Source of the DNA: an uncultured Roseburia sp.
GTDB lineage: Bacteria; Bacillota; Clostridia; Lachnospirales; Lachnospiraceae
Direction of reading: 5' to 3'
DNA: 64,000 bases
Assembly (NCBI GenBank): GCA_900550935.1
Contig: URUD01000005.1
Coordinates: 21,681-85,680, forward strand
Shown here piece by piece: positions 49,913 to 59,613 of the stretch. The notes below the pieces were generated by a model that ran no database searches, was not told where the DNA came from, and saw only the letters and a list, made by a program, of their open reading frames with translations. Made by a program: the position numbers and the translations under genes. Within the stretch, counting starts at the first letter, position 1, and the number at the start of each line of letters is the position of its first letter.

Positions 49913-52003
49913 CTATTCTTCGTGGAACATCTCGATAATGTTCTTCAAGCGTACCATATTCTGTCTGTTGTTTTCTACCAGACTGCTGTTTCCTTCTACC
50001 TCGCCCGCTACATCCAGGGTCTTTTGTGCAATATCGGTAACTCCGTTTGCAGCCTCATCAATCGTAGTGTTGACACTCTCCACTGCCTCAGCAATGTTGA
50101 CGATCGCATCAAGTAATGTATTGATCTGGTCGCTGATCACCGTCATATCAGTGTCAAATGTAACGGCGTCATCATTGTACTGATTTGCCACGACCATAAA
50201 TTCTTCGTAATCTTTTAATACTGTATTTTCCAGGAAATCCATGCTTTCCTGCAAGCAGGTTGTCATATTTTCAACCGCATGATTTACCTCTTTGATAATA
50301 TCATTGATATTGCCAACCGTTGCGGATGTCTGAGATGCCAGCTGTCCGATCTCTCCCGCTACGACTGCAAATCCTTTTCCTGCTTCGCCTGCTCTGGCTG
50401 CTTCGATTGAGGCATTGAGTGCTAACAGGTTTGTCTGGCTGGAAATCTCAAGGATTGCCTGCGTAAACTGGTTGATCTTCTCTACTGCCTTTGCTTCTTC
50501 CATGGCATCTGCAGTCTTTTTCTGCACATTTTCATACATCTGTGTGGTCTTATCCGTGGCAACCCTGGTCTTTTCTTTTAGTTGTAATGCGCGCTCTTTA
50601 ACCTCCGCAGAACCATCTCTGCCCTCTCTGGATCGTCCTTCGATCTCCGTTGCACGCTCTTTGATATCTCCGACGGTCGCATTGACATTTTCCATCGTGG
50701 ACGCCGTCTGCTCCATTGCTGCAGCCAGTTCCTGTGTTGTATCCGAGTTTGCCTCACTCATCTCATTCACACGGGTTGTCGTATCGGAAAGCTGATCCAT
50801 CGTCACATTCAGATCACGATAGGTCGTCTTGATATCTGCCACGATCGCTCTTAAATTTTTCCTCATCTGATGCAGTGACTGTGCCATGTTGGCGGTTTCG
50901 TCTTTCCTCTTATACAGTTCATCATTGGCACTGTTGTGTGCAAAGTTAAACTGTGCTGTCTCGGATACGATCTCTGTGATCTGGCGGATCGGTTTGATCA
51001 GAATACGGCTCACCACTACACCGATGACAACGGCAAGAACGAGTGCAATGACAATTCCCCGCATAATGAGGTTTGCGAGATTTACTGCCTCCAGGCGCAG
51101 CTCTCTTTCTGGTGCTGTCAATATGTATTTCATGCCGTTTTCCAGTGTGCTGTAGCACATGCTCTTATCCGTACCATCCATCTGATATTCAAAAATCGTG
51201 TTTTCTTTCTGTGAATCACTCAGTACACTTGCAAATTCATTTCCATTTGAGACAATGGCAGAAAGTTCCGTCCCCATCTCTTTATCCTTGTGATATAAGA
51301 TGGTTCCATTTTCATCCGTCAATACGGCATATCCGCTTTCGAAAACATTGGATGCATCCACCACGTCTGTTAATTCCTGATAATCAATATCCATACCTAT
51401 GATACCGATGGACTGGTCATTCACATAGATTGGGATGACATACGAGATCATGTAAACATCAATATTCGCATTGTAATAAGGAGACATCCAGGTTGCCGTC
51501 TTATTCTGAACCGGAATATAATACCAGCCTACATGCTCGATATCACTGGAATCGTACATCGAAAAATCGGTCGGTGTTACACTCTCAAACGCTTCCTCAC
51601 TGCTGTTTCTGGTCAGGAATAGTCCACTCTCCGGTTCGGTAAACTCCGGATTGTACCGGATATACGCGGTAAGCGCACCCTCGGTGTGGGAAGCAGCCTC
51701 AAGCAGGACGTCCTTCATTTCTTCCGTATACGCATCAACATAACTTTTGTCCTTCTTAAAAGTGGCAACATCCGTCAGTTTTAAGGTTGCGATACTGTAT
51801 ACCGTGTCAACAGACTGCTCTACCTTTTCCATCTTCTGATCCAACTGCTCGCTTTTATTTTCGCAGTACATCTGCATTTCCCGCTTGGAATCCTCATAGG
51901 AAGTAACAAAGGAATTGTAAATCGCTATTCCCCCGCAAATTCCAATCGACATCAGTGCACATAATAAAACAGCAATCACAATTTTCGTTTTGATCGATTT
52001 CAT
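49913..52003 (-). CDS. Methyl-accepting chemotaxis protein with dCache-type sensor
   Basis: 696 residues from the ATG at 52003 (GGAGGGG upstream). TM1 about 7-31, periplasmic-type dCache domain about 35-310 (WMSPYYNANIDVYMISYVIPIY, SIGIIGMDIDY), TM2 about 320-340, HAMP, and the signalling hairpin with the conserved tip SSQTNLLALNASIEAARAGE. dCache domains often bind amino acids or organic acids; the ligand is not predictable. It inserts between ksgA and tatD of the usual housekeeping row. No C-terminal CheR/CheB pentapeptide is present. Confidence 0.94.
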   Translation of the reverse strand: MKSIKTKIVIAVLLCALMSIGICGGIAIYNSFVTSYEDSKREMQMYCENKSEQLDQKMEKVEQSVDTVYSIATLKLTDVATFKKDKSYVDAYTEEMKDVLLEAASHTEGALTAYIRYNPEFTEPESGLFLTRNSSEEAFESVTPTDFSMYDSSDIEHVGWYYIPVQNKTATWMSPYYNANIDVYMISYVIPIYVNDQSIGIIGMDIDYQELTDVVDASNVFESGYAVLTDENGTILYHKDKEMGTELSAIVSNGNEFASVLSDSQKENTIFEYQMDGTDKSMCYSTLENGMKYILTAPERELRLEAVNLANLIMRGIVIALVLAVVIGVVVSRILIKPIRQITEIVSETAQFNFAHNSANDELYKRKDETANMAQSLHQMRKNLRAIVADIKTTYRDLNVTMDQLSDTTTRVNEMSEANSDTTQELAAAMEQTASTMENVNATVGDIKERATEIEGRSREGRDGSAEVKERALQLKEKTRVATDKTTQMYENVQKKTADAMEEAKAVEKINQFTQAILEISSQTNLLALNASIEAARAGEAGKGFAVVAGEIGQLASQTSATVGNINDIIKEVNHAVENMTTCLQESMDFLENTVLKDYEEFMVVANQYNDDAVTFDTDMTVISDQINTLLDAIVNIAEAVESVNTTIDEAANGVTDIAQKTLDVAGEVEGNSSLVENNRQNMVRLKNIIEMFHEE

Positions 52004-52200
52004 AGTGTCCCCTCCATTTTTCATTCAATTCCAAAATTCTACTTTTATTTTACCACACATGAATAATGTAGGATATATTTTTTCTAAAATTTTGCATCAT
52101 TTTTTCGAACAGATATTCTTTTTTTTATTGCATATCGTCTTTTCCTGTGTTATATTGAAATCGAACATATGTTTTATTCTGATAAAGGATGGTTTGAACG

Positions 52201-53481
52201 ATGAACATACAGAAAAACATGTCTTTGATGGAAAAACTTGCGATTTTGACTGATGCGGCAAAGTATGATGTTGCATGCACCTCGAGCGGTGTCGACCGGA
52301 AGGGTAACGGCACTGGCATGGGTAATTCCATCTCCTGTGGGATCTGTCACACCTTTTCCGCAGACGGCAGATGTATCTCTCTGCTTAAGATCTTATTTAC
52401 AAATGAGTGTATCTTTAACTGCGCCTATTGTCAGAACAACTGCAACTCCGACATTCCACGTGCTTCGTTTACCCCGGACGAAGTCTGTGAACTGACGATG
52501 GAATTTTACCGCAGAAATTATATCGAAGGGCTTTTCCTGAGTTCCGGCATTCTAGTCAGTCCCAATTACACCATGGATCTGATCTATCAGACCCTTGCAA
52601 AACTGCGGCATGTGCACCACTTCAACGGCTACATCCATGTAAAAGCCATTCCCGGTGCCGACCCGCTTTTGATTGAAAAGGCAGGATATCTTGCAGACCG
52701 CATGAGCATCAATTTAGAACTTCCGACTGCGGACAGTTTAAAAAAACTCGCACCTTATAAATCCAGAACAACCATTCTAAAACCAATGCGGCAGATCCAG
52801 ACCGGTATCACGGAAAACAAAGATGAAGTCGCTCTCTACCGCTCCGCCCCCCGCTTTGTTCCTGCCGGACAGAGCACACAGATGATCATCGGTGCAACCC
52901 AGGAGAATGACTACCAGATCATGCGCGTAGCCGAGGGCCTCTATCAGAATTTTGACTTAAAAAGGGTATTCTACTCCGCTTTTGTCAATGTAAACCATGA
53001 CTCCAACCTCCCGGTTCTCCCCGGAGGACCGCCTCTGCTGCGCGAACACAGACTGTATCAGGCAGACTGGCTGTTACGCTATTATGACTTTACCGTAGAC
53101 GAGCTTCTCTCCGAAAGCCGCCCGGATTTCAATATCTATTTAGACCCCAAATGCGACTGGGCACTGCGCCATCTGGAATGTTTTCCGGTGGAGATCAACC
53201 GTGCCGACTACCGCACCCTGCTTCGAGTTCCCGGGATCGGAGCAAAATCCGCCTCGCGCATTGTAAAAGCGAGACGTTCCGGCAAACTCACCTTTTCCGA
53301 TCTCAAGAAGATCGGCGTTGTCTTAAAGCGTGCACTCTATTTCATCACCTGTTCTGGTCAGATGATGTACCATACCAAACTGGAAGAGGATTATATCTGC
53401 CGCAACCTGCTGGCAGACAGGACACAGATCCCAAGGGAGATCAGAGAGGCTGGCTATGAGCAGCTTTGTCTGTTCTCCTGA
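52201..53481 (+). CDS. Putative DNA modification/repair radical SAM protein (TIGR03916-like)
   Basis: 426 residues. It has an N-terminal segment AKYDVACTSSGVDRKG and the radical SAM cluster CIFNCAYC (CxxxCxxC) near residue 77, preceded by the conserved GICHTFSADGRCISLLK. A C-terminal helix-hairpin-helix follows (LLRVPGIGAKSASRIVKARR), then a Cys-containing end (YFITCSGQM). This arrangement defines the family paired with a DUF4130-type protein, encoded here 19 nt downstream. The HhH suggests DNA contact; the chemical reaction is not established. AAAGGATGG before the ATG. Confidence 0.88.
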   Translation: MNIQKNMSLMEKLAILTDAAKYDVACTSSGVDRKGNGTGMGNSISCGICHTFSADGRCISLLKILFTNECIFNCAYCQNNCNSDIPRASFTPDEVCELTMEFYRRNYIEGLFLSSGILVSPNYTMDLIYQTLAKLRHVHHFNGYIHVKAIPGADPLLIEKAGYLADRMSINLELPTADSLKKLAPYKSRTTILKPMRQIQTGITENKDEVALYRSAPRFVPAGQSTQMIIGATQENDYQIMRVAEGLYQNFDLKRVFYSAFVNVNHDSNLPVLPGGPPLLREHRLYQADWLLRYYDFTVDELLSESRPDFNIYLDPKCDWALRHLECFPVEINRADYRTLLRVPGIGAKSASRIVKARRSGKLTFSDLKKIGVVLKRALYFITCSGQMMYHTKLEEDYICRNLLADRTQIPREIREAGYEQLCLFS

Positions 53482-53500
53482 CACCAATATGGAGGTAATT

Positions 53501-54337
53501 ATGTATTGTTTTCTCTGTGAAGACAGCCCAAACGGCATTTTCAGCGGCATCTATGATGCCTGGGCTTTTAAGGTCAAACAGAATCAGCTCTTTAGACAGG
53601 GAGCGGTTTCCTCCCCCTGCACCCATGCCGATCTTTCTCTGCGTTCCTCACAGCCGGACAACTATGAGCTTTTCTGTGAATATATCCCGGTAAGCACTTC
53701 CGCCAGAAAATCAGAAAAAGTCGCCTCTACCATCCAAAAGAGGCTCGGACAGGAGTTTTACGAGGTGCTGCTGACTGCCATCCTCTCCATCCCCCTGTCT
53801 GATACCGCAGGCATCGATAAAGCGGATGCCGCTTATCACACGGTTGCGCTGGCGCTCTCCTCGCCTGCGGCAGAAAAGGTTTTAAACCATCTGACCGACC
53901 CTTATATCCACCGGATCTTTGTCCTGTCACGCGCTACCAGTCAGGAAGCACACCATCTCAAAGGCTTCCTGCGTTTCAGTGAACTGGAAAACGGTGTTTT
54001 ATTTTCAGTGATCCATCCAAAAAATAATGCCCTGCCAATTCTGGCAGAGCACTTTACGGATCGTCTTCCGATGGAAAATTTTATGATCCTGGATGCAAAT
54101 CATCAACTGGCAGCCATCCATGCTGCCGGGAAAGATTTTATGCTGGTGGATGCCTCGGGGATCGACCCAATGCTGTTTTCCAGATACAGCCAGACCGAAG
54201 AACGCTACCGCGCCCTGTGGCATACCTTTTTTACCCATATCGCCATTGAAGCCCGCATCAATCCTGATCTTCAGGCAAACAACATTCCCAAACGGTTCTG
54301 GGGAGATACCATTGAGCTGGCTAGTTTACTTTCGTAA
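53501..54337 (+). CDS. DUF4130/TIGR03915-type probable DNA metabolism protein
   Basis: 278 residues from the ATG at 53501 (GGAGG upstream). It begins YCFLCEDSPNGIFSGIYDAW, typical for TIGR03915, and has HRIFVLSRATSQEAHHLKGF and YRALWHTFFTHIAIEARINP, the DUF4130 signatures; members resemble uracil-DNA glycosylase-associated proteins. It always travels with the radical SAM partner seen upstream. Its 3' end overlaps convergent tatD by 17 nt. Confidence 0.85.
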   Translation: MYCFLCEDSPNGIFSGIYDAWAFKVKQNQLFRQGAVSSPCTHADLSLRSSQPDNYELFCEYIPVSTSARKSEKVASTIQKRLGQEFYEVLLTAILSIPLSDTAGIDKADAAYHTVALALSSPAAEKVLNHLTDPYIHRIFVLSRATSQEAHHLKGFLRFSELENGVLFSVIHPKNNALPILAEHFTDRLPMENFMILDANHQLAAIHAAGKDFMLVDASGIDPMLFSRYSQTEERYRALWHTFFTHIAIEARINPDLQANNIPKRFWGDTIELASLLS

Positions 54338-55097
54338 ACAGTTTTCTGGCATTCTGCTCCGTCACATGTTCGACCTGTTCCGGTGTCACTCCTTTCAGTT
54401 CTGCGATCTTTTGTACCACAAATGGAAGATACGACGAGTCATTCCGCTCCCCGCGATGCGGTTCCGGTGCCATATAGGGGCAATCCGTCTCCAGCAGAAT
54501 CCGCTCTAATGGGATCTCTGCTACCGTCTCTTTTAATTTTTTTGCATTTTTAAAGGTCACGACACCACCGACTCCGATGTAGTAGCCCATTTTGATAAAT
54601 TCCAGCGCCATTTCTTTCGAATAGGAATAACAGTGGATGACACCCGGTATCTCGCTCGCCTTCTGCTGCTTCATCACTTCCATGGTGTCGGCTGCCGCAT
54701 CCCTGGAATGGATGATGACAGGAAGAGATGCCTCCCGTGCCAGCTCTAGCTGCCTTGCAAACCAGTACTGCTGCTTTTTCTGCACTTCTTCCTCTTTGTC
54801 CCAGTAATAATCCAGTCCGATCTCGCCAACTGCAACGGTCTTTTCCCATTTGGTCTGCGCAGAAAGCCACGCAAAAGTTTCCTCGTTCAATCCGGAAATG
54901 TCGCTCGGATGCACGCCAACCGCTGCATAGACAAAATCATACTGTTCTGCCAGTGCCAGCGTTGTCTTTGTCGTCTCAATCGATGCGCCTACGTTTATGA
55001 TACGTTTAATGCCTTTTTCTGGCATTGCAGAAAGTAACTGGTCTCTGTCTTCTGTAAAACGCTCATCATCATAATGAGCATGTGTCTCAAATATCAT
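54321..55097 (-). CDS. tatD: TatD-family metal-dependent DNase
   Basis: 258 residues. Metal motifs: FETHAHYDD near the start, GEIGLDYYWD, PVIIHSRDAAADT, HCYSYS, and ETDCPYMAPEPHRGERN at the end. These are the standard His/Glu/Asp set of TatD hydrolases that act on DNA 3' ends. In many Firmicutes tatD lies between metG and ksgA; here the three are in order but separated by unrelated genes. Confidence 0.96.
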   Translation of the reverse strand: MIFETHAHYDDERFTEDRDQLLSAMPEKGIKRIINVGASIETTKTTLALAEQYDFVYAAVGVHPSDISGLNEETFAWLSAQTKWEKTVAVGEIGLDYYWDKEEEVQKKQQYWFARQLELAREASLPVIIHSRDAAADTMEVMKQQKASEIPGVIHCYSYSKEMALEFIKMGYYIGVGGVVTFKNAKKLKETVAEIPLERILLETDCPYMAPEPHRGERNDSSYLPFVVQKIAELKGVTPEQVEHVTEQNARKLFTKVN

Positions 55098-55129
55098 AGT
55101 CTAAGTTCCTGCCAATCTAATTTTGCTTT

Positions 55130-55981
55130 TTATAAAGAAATATCCACGCTGCCCCCGACAAACGATGCTGTTGACGGAGTAGAAGATACTGTACTGCCGG
55201 AAGCAACGCTTCCTGTCACATCACTTCCTGATGTATAGCCGCCATCCATCTGTTCTGCCGCCTGTTCAGCTGCCTGCTGTGCCTGTAACTGCATCTGCGC
55301 CTCACTGAGCATTGCCGCCTGCGCAGAGAGGTCATATACCACACCATCCGTCTGGGTGTAACCCCCGGATCTCTGGGCATCCATCTGACCTTTTAAGTAT
55401 TTCATATCAGCTTCGTTGATCCTGCCTAATTCTTCTCTCCGGTGTGTACGGCGTTTCTGTATCATCTGCTGACGTCTGGTTTTCTTTGCCTGTACCTTAT
55501 GGATCGTCTCGATCCTCACTTTTTCTTTTAAATGTTGTTCCTTGCTTGCAACGCGTCGTTTTACCTCGCCTTTAACTTTCTGTTGCTCCGCGCGGTTCTT
55601 CTGGCTATATTTTCGTTCCTCACGCTCTTCTTCTTTGAGGTTCTGCACCTTGCTCTGCGCACATTCTACCATCCGTTTTGCATGTGCAAGCGCATTTGCA
55701 ATCTCCCTGCTGTCATAATTGCCGGTCGCCGCCATCCTTTTTAACGTATTTACCTTTGACTTTGCCCGGGAGAGTGCTGCAGCCGCGCCCTGCGGTTTTT
55801 TCGCCCGCATAAGCTGACTCGAAACATCCCTGTAATTATAATTTAGTCTCTTTTTTATAGACGATTTTGTAGTTCTTGTGATCTGGGCACCTGTCATCAC
55901 CTGATTTTTGACTGATATACTGCCCATGGAAAACAGATTGCTGCTTCCTCCCATACCGGTTCCATTCCATATCACTCCCAT
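55130..55981 (-). CDS. Basic coiled-coil protein of unknown function
   Basis: 283 residues. Residues about 60-205 are one long, Arg/Lys/Glu/Gln-rich helix (AKRMVECAQSKVQNLKEEER, KGEVKRRVASKEQHLKEKVR). The last 60 are Ala/Gln then Ser/Thr/Gly-rich (QAAEQAAEQMDGGYTSGSDV). No Cys pair, signal peptide or membrane helix. GGGAGGAATG before the ATG. It lies between tatD and the HD-GYP gene in the same direction. A structural or scaffold role is possible; no family is recognised. Confidence 0.7.
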   Translation of the reverse strand: MGVIWNGTGMGGSSNLFSMGSISVKNQVMTGAQITRTTKSSIKKRLNYNYRDVSSQLMRAKKPQGAAAALSRAKSKVNTLKRMAATGNYDSREIANALAHAKRMVECAQSKVQNLKEEEREERKYSQKNRAEQQKVKGEVKRRVASKEQHLKEKVRIETIHKVQAKKTRRQQMIQKRRTHRREELGRINEADMKYLKGQMDAQRSGGYTQTDGVVYDLSAQAAMLSEAQMQLQAQQAAEQAAEQMDGGYTSGSDVTGSVASGSTVSSTPSTASFVGGSVDISL

Positions 55982-56035
55982 GACTCATTCCTCCCGCCTG
56001 AATCTGCCCTCTTGGTTTGCTGACTTTAAATTCTT

Positions 56036-58180
56036 CTATGCTTCCAATGTGATCTCTTCCATATCGTAGTACACACTTACTTCTTTTTTATCGTACATTT
56101 TGAAAAATTCTTTCATGATCTTATCTACGATAACCTTTGCTTCCTCGCTCTGCTGAATGTTTAAAAGCACCAGCCGCTGTGTACTGCTGTATTTGATACT
56201 GATATCCTCGTTCCTGATTGACAGGACGATTGCCCGTTCCAACAGGGTCATAACGCGCTCCCGCTCCTCGACTGTCACATTTTCATTGTTTTCTGACATT
56301 GTAAACAGAAGCAGCTGCAGTGTACGCGTTTCCCCACTTTCTGACTGTTTTAACAGTTTCGAAATGTTTTCCATCTCCGGGCAGACATCTTCCATCTGCT
56401 TCTGCCAGTCATTTTCCTGTTCCATCAGTTGTTTGAGTTGTTTCAGATCCGCACCTGCATATTCCCGTTTTTCCGGTGGTGTATCCTGATAGCAGAAGTA
56501 CTGGCTGCCGCCATTCATCTTGGCGACATACAATGCCTTATCTGCCTTTAACAGCATCTCATCAAAATTTTTATAATTTTTCTCTTTTACAGTAAGAACC
56601 CCCACCGATACGGAAAGTAACTCGGTTTCATTCTGGGCTGCCGCCATCTGTGCGACTTCCCGCATAAAGCGTTCCATTGCCGCCGTTGCCGCCTCATTTG
56701 TGTTGATATCCGGAGAAAATGCTGCAAATTCATCTCCACCAAAGCGTACCACGATAATATTCAAACTGATATTTTTCATGGCGGCTGCAATCATTTTAAG
56801 GAAAATATCTCCGGTTACAAATCCTGCCTGCTCATTTACGGTTCTGAAATGATCCACATCCAGCAAGATCAGACAGCCACTTTTCCGCTCTGCCGCCTCC
56901 TGTAGAATCTTCTGTCCATAAGATCTGTTATAAACACCGGTCAGTTCGTCCATGATCCGCTTTTCTGCTGCCTGTTCCTCCTGATGTTCCATGACACGGC
57001 TTAAGATGGTAGAGACATCATCCATTTCTTCTTTTGCATCCTCCGGGCTGATGTTTTCCAGACGGTGTTCCTCGATCAGTGTGATAAGTGCCTGCACGGC
57101 CTTTGGATCAAACTGCGTTCCCTTGCCCTTTTTTAATTCCTCCAACACTTTTTCATCACTTAAATGTTTTCGGTAGACACGGTTACTCGTCATCGCATCA
57201 TAGGCATCGGCAACCGCTATGATCCTTGCGATCGGAGGGATTTCTTCTCCCTTTAACCCATCCGGATACCCGTTTCCGTCGTACCGCTCATGATGATACT
57301 TTGCACCGATATCGATATCTTTTAACATTCCAATATCCTTTAAAATATCGGCACCGATCACCGTATGCTGCTTCATGAGCTGATACTCTTCCTGGGTCAG
57401 TTTACCCGGTTTGTTTAAAACCGAATCCGGTACACCGATCTTTCCAATATCATGCAGCAATGCAATGGAGCAGATATCCCGGATCTCCTGCTCGGATTTG
57501 CCAAGTTCCCTTGCAATTGCAGCCGAATACTCGGAAACACGTCTGGAATGACCTCTGGTGTACTCATCTTTGGCATCGATCGTATTGGCGATCGTCGCAA
57601 TCGTCTGCAGCGACATTTTCTGTATCTGTATGTTTTTCTCATCAAGCATTTTCACATAGTCTGTATTCTGTTTTGTTATTTCATCATAAAGTCTGGTCGC
57701 AACATAAGAACCGCCAAAGCATAAAAACAGCAATGCCAGCTGGATCTCTGCATCTTTACTGTTCGCAAGTCCCATTTCTCCGTCCGAAAATTTGTGCAGG
57801 ATCGAGATGATATTAACAAAAAAAGATGCGATCCCGGTAAACAGGATCAGATTTGGCTGGTGATACAGCACCAGAAAGGAAAGCATTGGCAGAATATAAC
57901 TGAATACCATACTTGTACTTCCGGTCAGCATGACAAACAGGTACATGATAAAATAGCCCACGACGATATAGTAGCGCAGATCCATCCGCTGTGGCTTCTT
58001 CCAGTACAGATACCAGCAGAAAAATGCCGGCAGTGCCGTTGCAATCATAAAGATGCACAGATATAATACGGTTCGTTCTCCCTTTATGATCTCTCCACAA
58101 TAGGAAACAAATAAAATACCAACAATGATAAGCCAGCCAATTACTAAGTCCCGATTTAGTTTTCGTACTTGTGAATCCAA
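56036..58180 (-). CDS. Membrane HD-GYP phosphodiesterase fused to GGDEF
   Basis: 714 residues. Six probable TM helices to about residue 175, a coiled linker, HD-GYP (about 190-390: HDIGKIGVPDSVLNKPGKL, MKQHTVIGADIL, HHERYDGNGYPDGLKGEEIP), then GGDEF with intact VRFGGDEFAAF at about 480. A C-terminal 140 residues of unknown type follows. It could both make and break c-di-GMP. Starts at TTG 58180 behind GGGGAG. The SigD-like promoter at 58243-58270 suggests coexpression with late flagellar genes. Confidence 0.92.
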   Translation of the reverse strand: MDSQVRKLNRDLVIGWLIIVGILFVSYCGEIIKGERTVLYLCIFMIATALPAFFCWYLYWKKPQRMDLRYYIVVGYFIMYLFVMLTGSTSMVFSYILPMLSFLVLYHQPNLILFTGIASFFVNIISILHKFSDGEMGLANSKDAEIQLALLFLCFGGSYVATRLYDEITKQNTDYVKMLDEKNIQIQKMSLQTIATIANTIDAKDEYTRGHSRRVSEYSAAIARELGKSEQEIRDICSIALLHDIGKIGVPDSVLNKPGKLTQEEYQLMKQHTVIGADILKDIGMLKDIDIGAKYHHERYDGNGYPDGLKGEEIPPIARIIAVADAYDAMTSNRVYRKHLSDEKVLEELKKGKGTQFDPKAVQALITLIEEHRLENISPEDAKEEMDDVSTILSRVMEHQEEQAAEKRIMDELTGVYNRSYGQKILQEAAERKSGCLILLDVDHFRTVNEQAGFVTGDIFLKMIAAAMKNISLNIIVVRFGGDEFAAFSPDINTNEAATAAMERFMREVAQMAAAQNETELLSVSVGVLTVKEKNYKNFDEMLLKADKALYVAKMNGGSQYFCYQDTPPEKREYAGADLKQLKQLMEQENDWQKQMEDVCPEMENISKLLKQSESGETRTLQLLLFTMSENNENVTVEERERVMTLLERAIVLSIRNEDISIKYSSTQRLVLLNIQQSEEAKVIVDKIMKEFFKMYDKKEVSVYYDMEEITLEA

Positions 58181-58242
58181 CTCTTCTCTCCCCTATTCTC
58201 TTTCCATTGTTTCTACTTCACTGTTACACTTCTTTAGAGATA

Positions 58243-58270
58243 ACATCGGCTAAAATCGGCATTTTCTTTA
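58243..58270 (-). promoter_or_regulatory. SigD/FliA-like promoter of the HD-GYP/GGDEF gene
   Basis: Minus strand TAAA (58267-58270), 16-nt spacer, GCCGATGT (58243-58250), 65 nt before the TTG start. One mismatch in the -10. Confidence 0.55.
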
Positions 58271-58278
58271 ATTTTCTG

Positions 58279-59613
58279 TTAAATGATGTGGCACATCCAG
58301 GTCACTTCCGCAAGGTTCACTGCCACAAGCAGTCCGGCTGCGGTTTTCCACACTAAAGTATCGCATTTTCTCCATGCCGCCCGCTCCTGCTGCATGCAGT
58401 AAAGGCAGACCCCGGTTAAGATCTGGTAAAAATAAAGGTATGGGCGTTCCGAGGATGCATAAATGGTCGGGGAAAATCCCATCACAACACCGGATGCAAA
58501 ACCTACCCCAAGTAACACGATCAGATATCCGTACACTTCCATCTTCTCTGCAAACAAGAAATACAATGCACATAAGATCCCTGCGATCGTGACAAGTAAA
58601 AACAGCATGGGAAGCCATGTTTCTGCTGCGGAAAAATCCCAGCCTGCTGTCTGCTCCGGCACAACAAAGATTTTTTCAAACCACGGATGCCCGGTGCGGA
58701 TAACGGAATATCCAGCCAGTACAAGCAACGGCATGGATGCGATCAGCGTTTTCCGGTAATTTTTTGTTTTCTGGTATACAAGTGCCGCGAATACGATCGC
58801 GACAATGAGGAAAATACTGTTTACCTGTGCCAGAAAGATCCGCTCTACATTGGCTGCGCCCATATATATTTTTTCCCAGATGGAAAAGTGGGCAAACTGC
58901 GGCATACGCCCTTCTACTTCCTGCGCACTTCGTATCGCATTTCCCGGACATCTTAAAATACTGATCATCGTAACGATGTCGATCAGGCAAAATACTGCCA
59001 GTAGCGGCTGTTTCCCCTGTTTTCTCTTTAAGAAATAAAACCATGCCATTGCAAAAATGACCAGTTCGATCACAGCCACCTGCTCCTGACTGCTCCCGTA
59101 AATGCAGGCTGCAATCCCGGCAAGCCCTTCCCAGAAACGCAGTTTCTTTCCATCCCGTTTCTTTTTCAGCAACAGCAACAGGTAGAGCACACACCACAGC
59201 GGCCAGAGGTAATTCGTCGTTGTTGCGATCCATCCGGCTGAGGACATATCTGAAAACGGATAGAGCAATGCAAACAGACAGACCTGCCATTTGAGTGTCA
59301 TATTTTCCTCTCTATCGTTTAATAAGAGGTAAAATAATACCGGTATTGACGTATATACTGCAATATCAAGCAATTTCCAGAGCCACGGCACCTGCACCAG
59401 TGGGATCAGGACAAATTCGATCGCCATCCTCGATGACCAGGTCGCATAGCGGTGCGCTAAGATCTCCCAGATACTTCTGCCGTCTAACAGCGTTCCAAAA
59501 TATACGATATCATCCCCCGCTGATATTTTTAAGATCAGATGCCAGATTACCGTAACAATGCCCACAAGAAGAAAGGGCAGATATCTCTGCCCTTTCTTTT
59601 GACTCATTAACAT
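58279..59613 (-). CDS. Polytopic membrane protein, DUF6056-like
   Basis: 444 residues from the ATG at 59613 (GGAG upstream); its first codons overlap the metG stop by 7 nt, so translation is coupled. About 11 hydrophobic helices (YLPFLLVGIVTVIWHLILKI, KLLDIAVYTSIPVLFYLLL, CVLYLLLLLKK). Early ISAGDDIVYFG and SSRMAIEFVLIP resemble the GT-C-like DUF6056 family, whose members have an Asp pair after TM1. It may transfer a sugar to an extracytoplasmic acceptor, but the function is not known. Confidence 0.75.
   Translation of the reverse strand: MLMSQKKGQRYLPFLLVGIVTVIWHLILKISAGDDIVYFGTLLDGRSIWEILAHRYATWSSRMAIEFVLIPLVQVPWLWKLLDIAVYTSIPVLFYLLLNDREENMTLKWQVCLFALLYPFSDMSSAGWIATTTNYLWPLWCVLYLLLLLKKKRDGKKLRFWEGLAGIAACIYGSSQEQVAVIELVIFAMAWFYFLKRKQGKQPLLAVFCLIDIVTMISILRCPGNAIRSAQEVEGRMPQFAHFSIWEKIYMGAANVERIFLAQVNSIFLIVAIVFAALVYQKTKNYRKTLIASMPLLVLAGYSVIRTGHPWFEKIFVVPEQTAGWDFSAAETWLPMLFLLVTIAGILCALYFLFAEKMEVYGYLIVLLGVGFASGVVMGFSPTIYASSERPYLYFYQILTGVCLYCMQQERAAWRKCDTLVWKTAAGLLVAVNLAEVTWMCHII

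Noticed and set aside
58676..59290. 204-codon frame within the DUF6056-like gene
   Set aside because: Alternate phase with many Cys and Arg and no hydrophobic pattern; the real frame has regular membrane helices.
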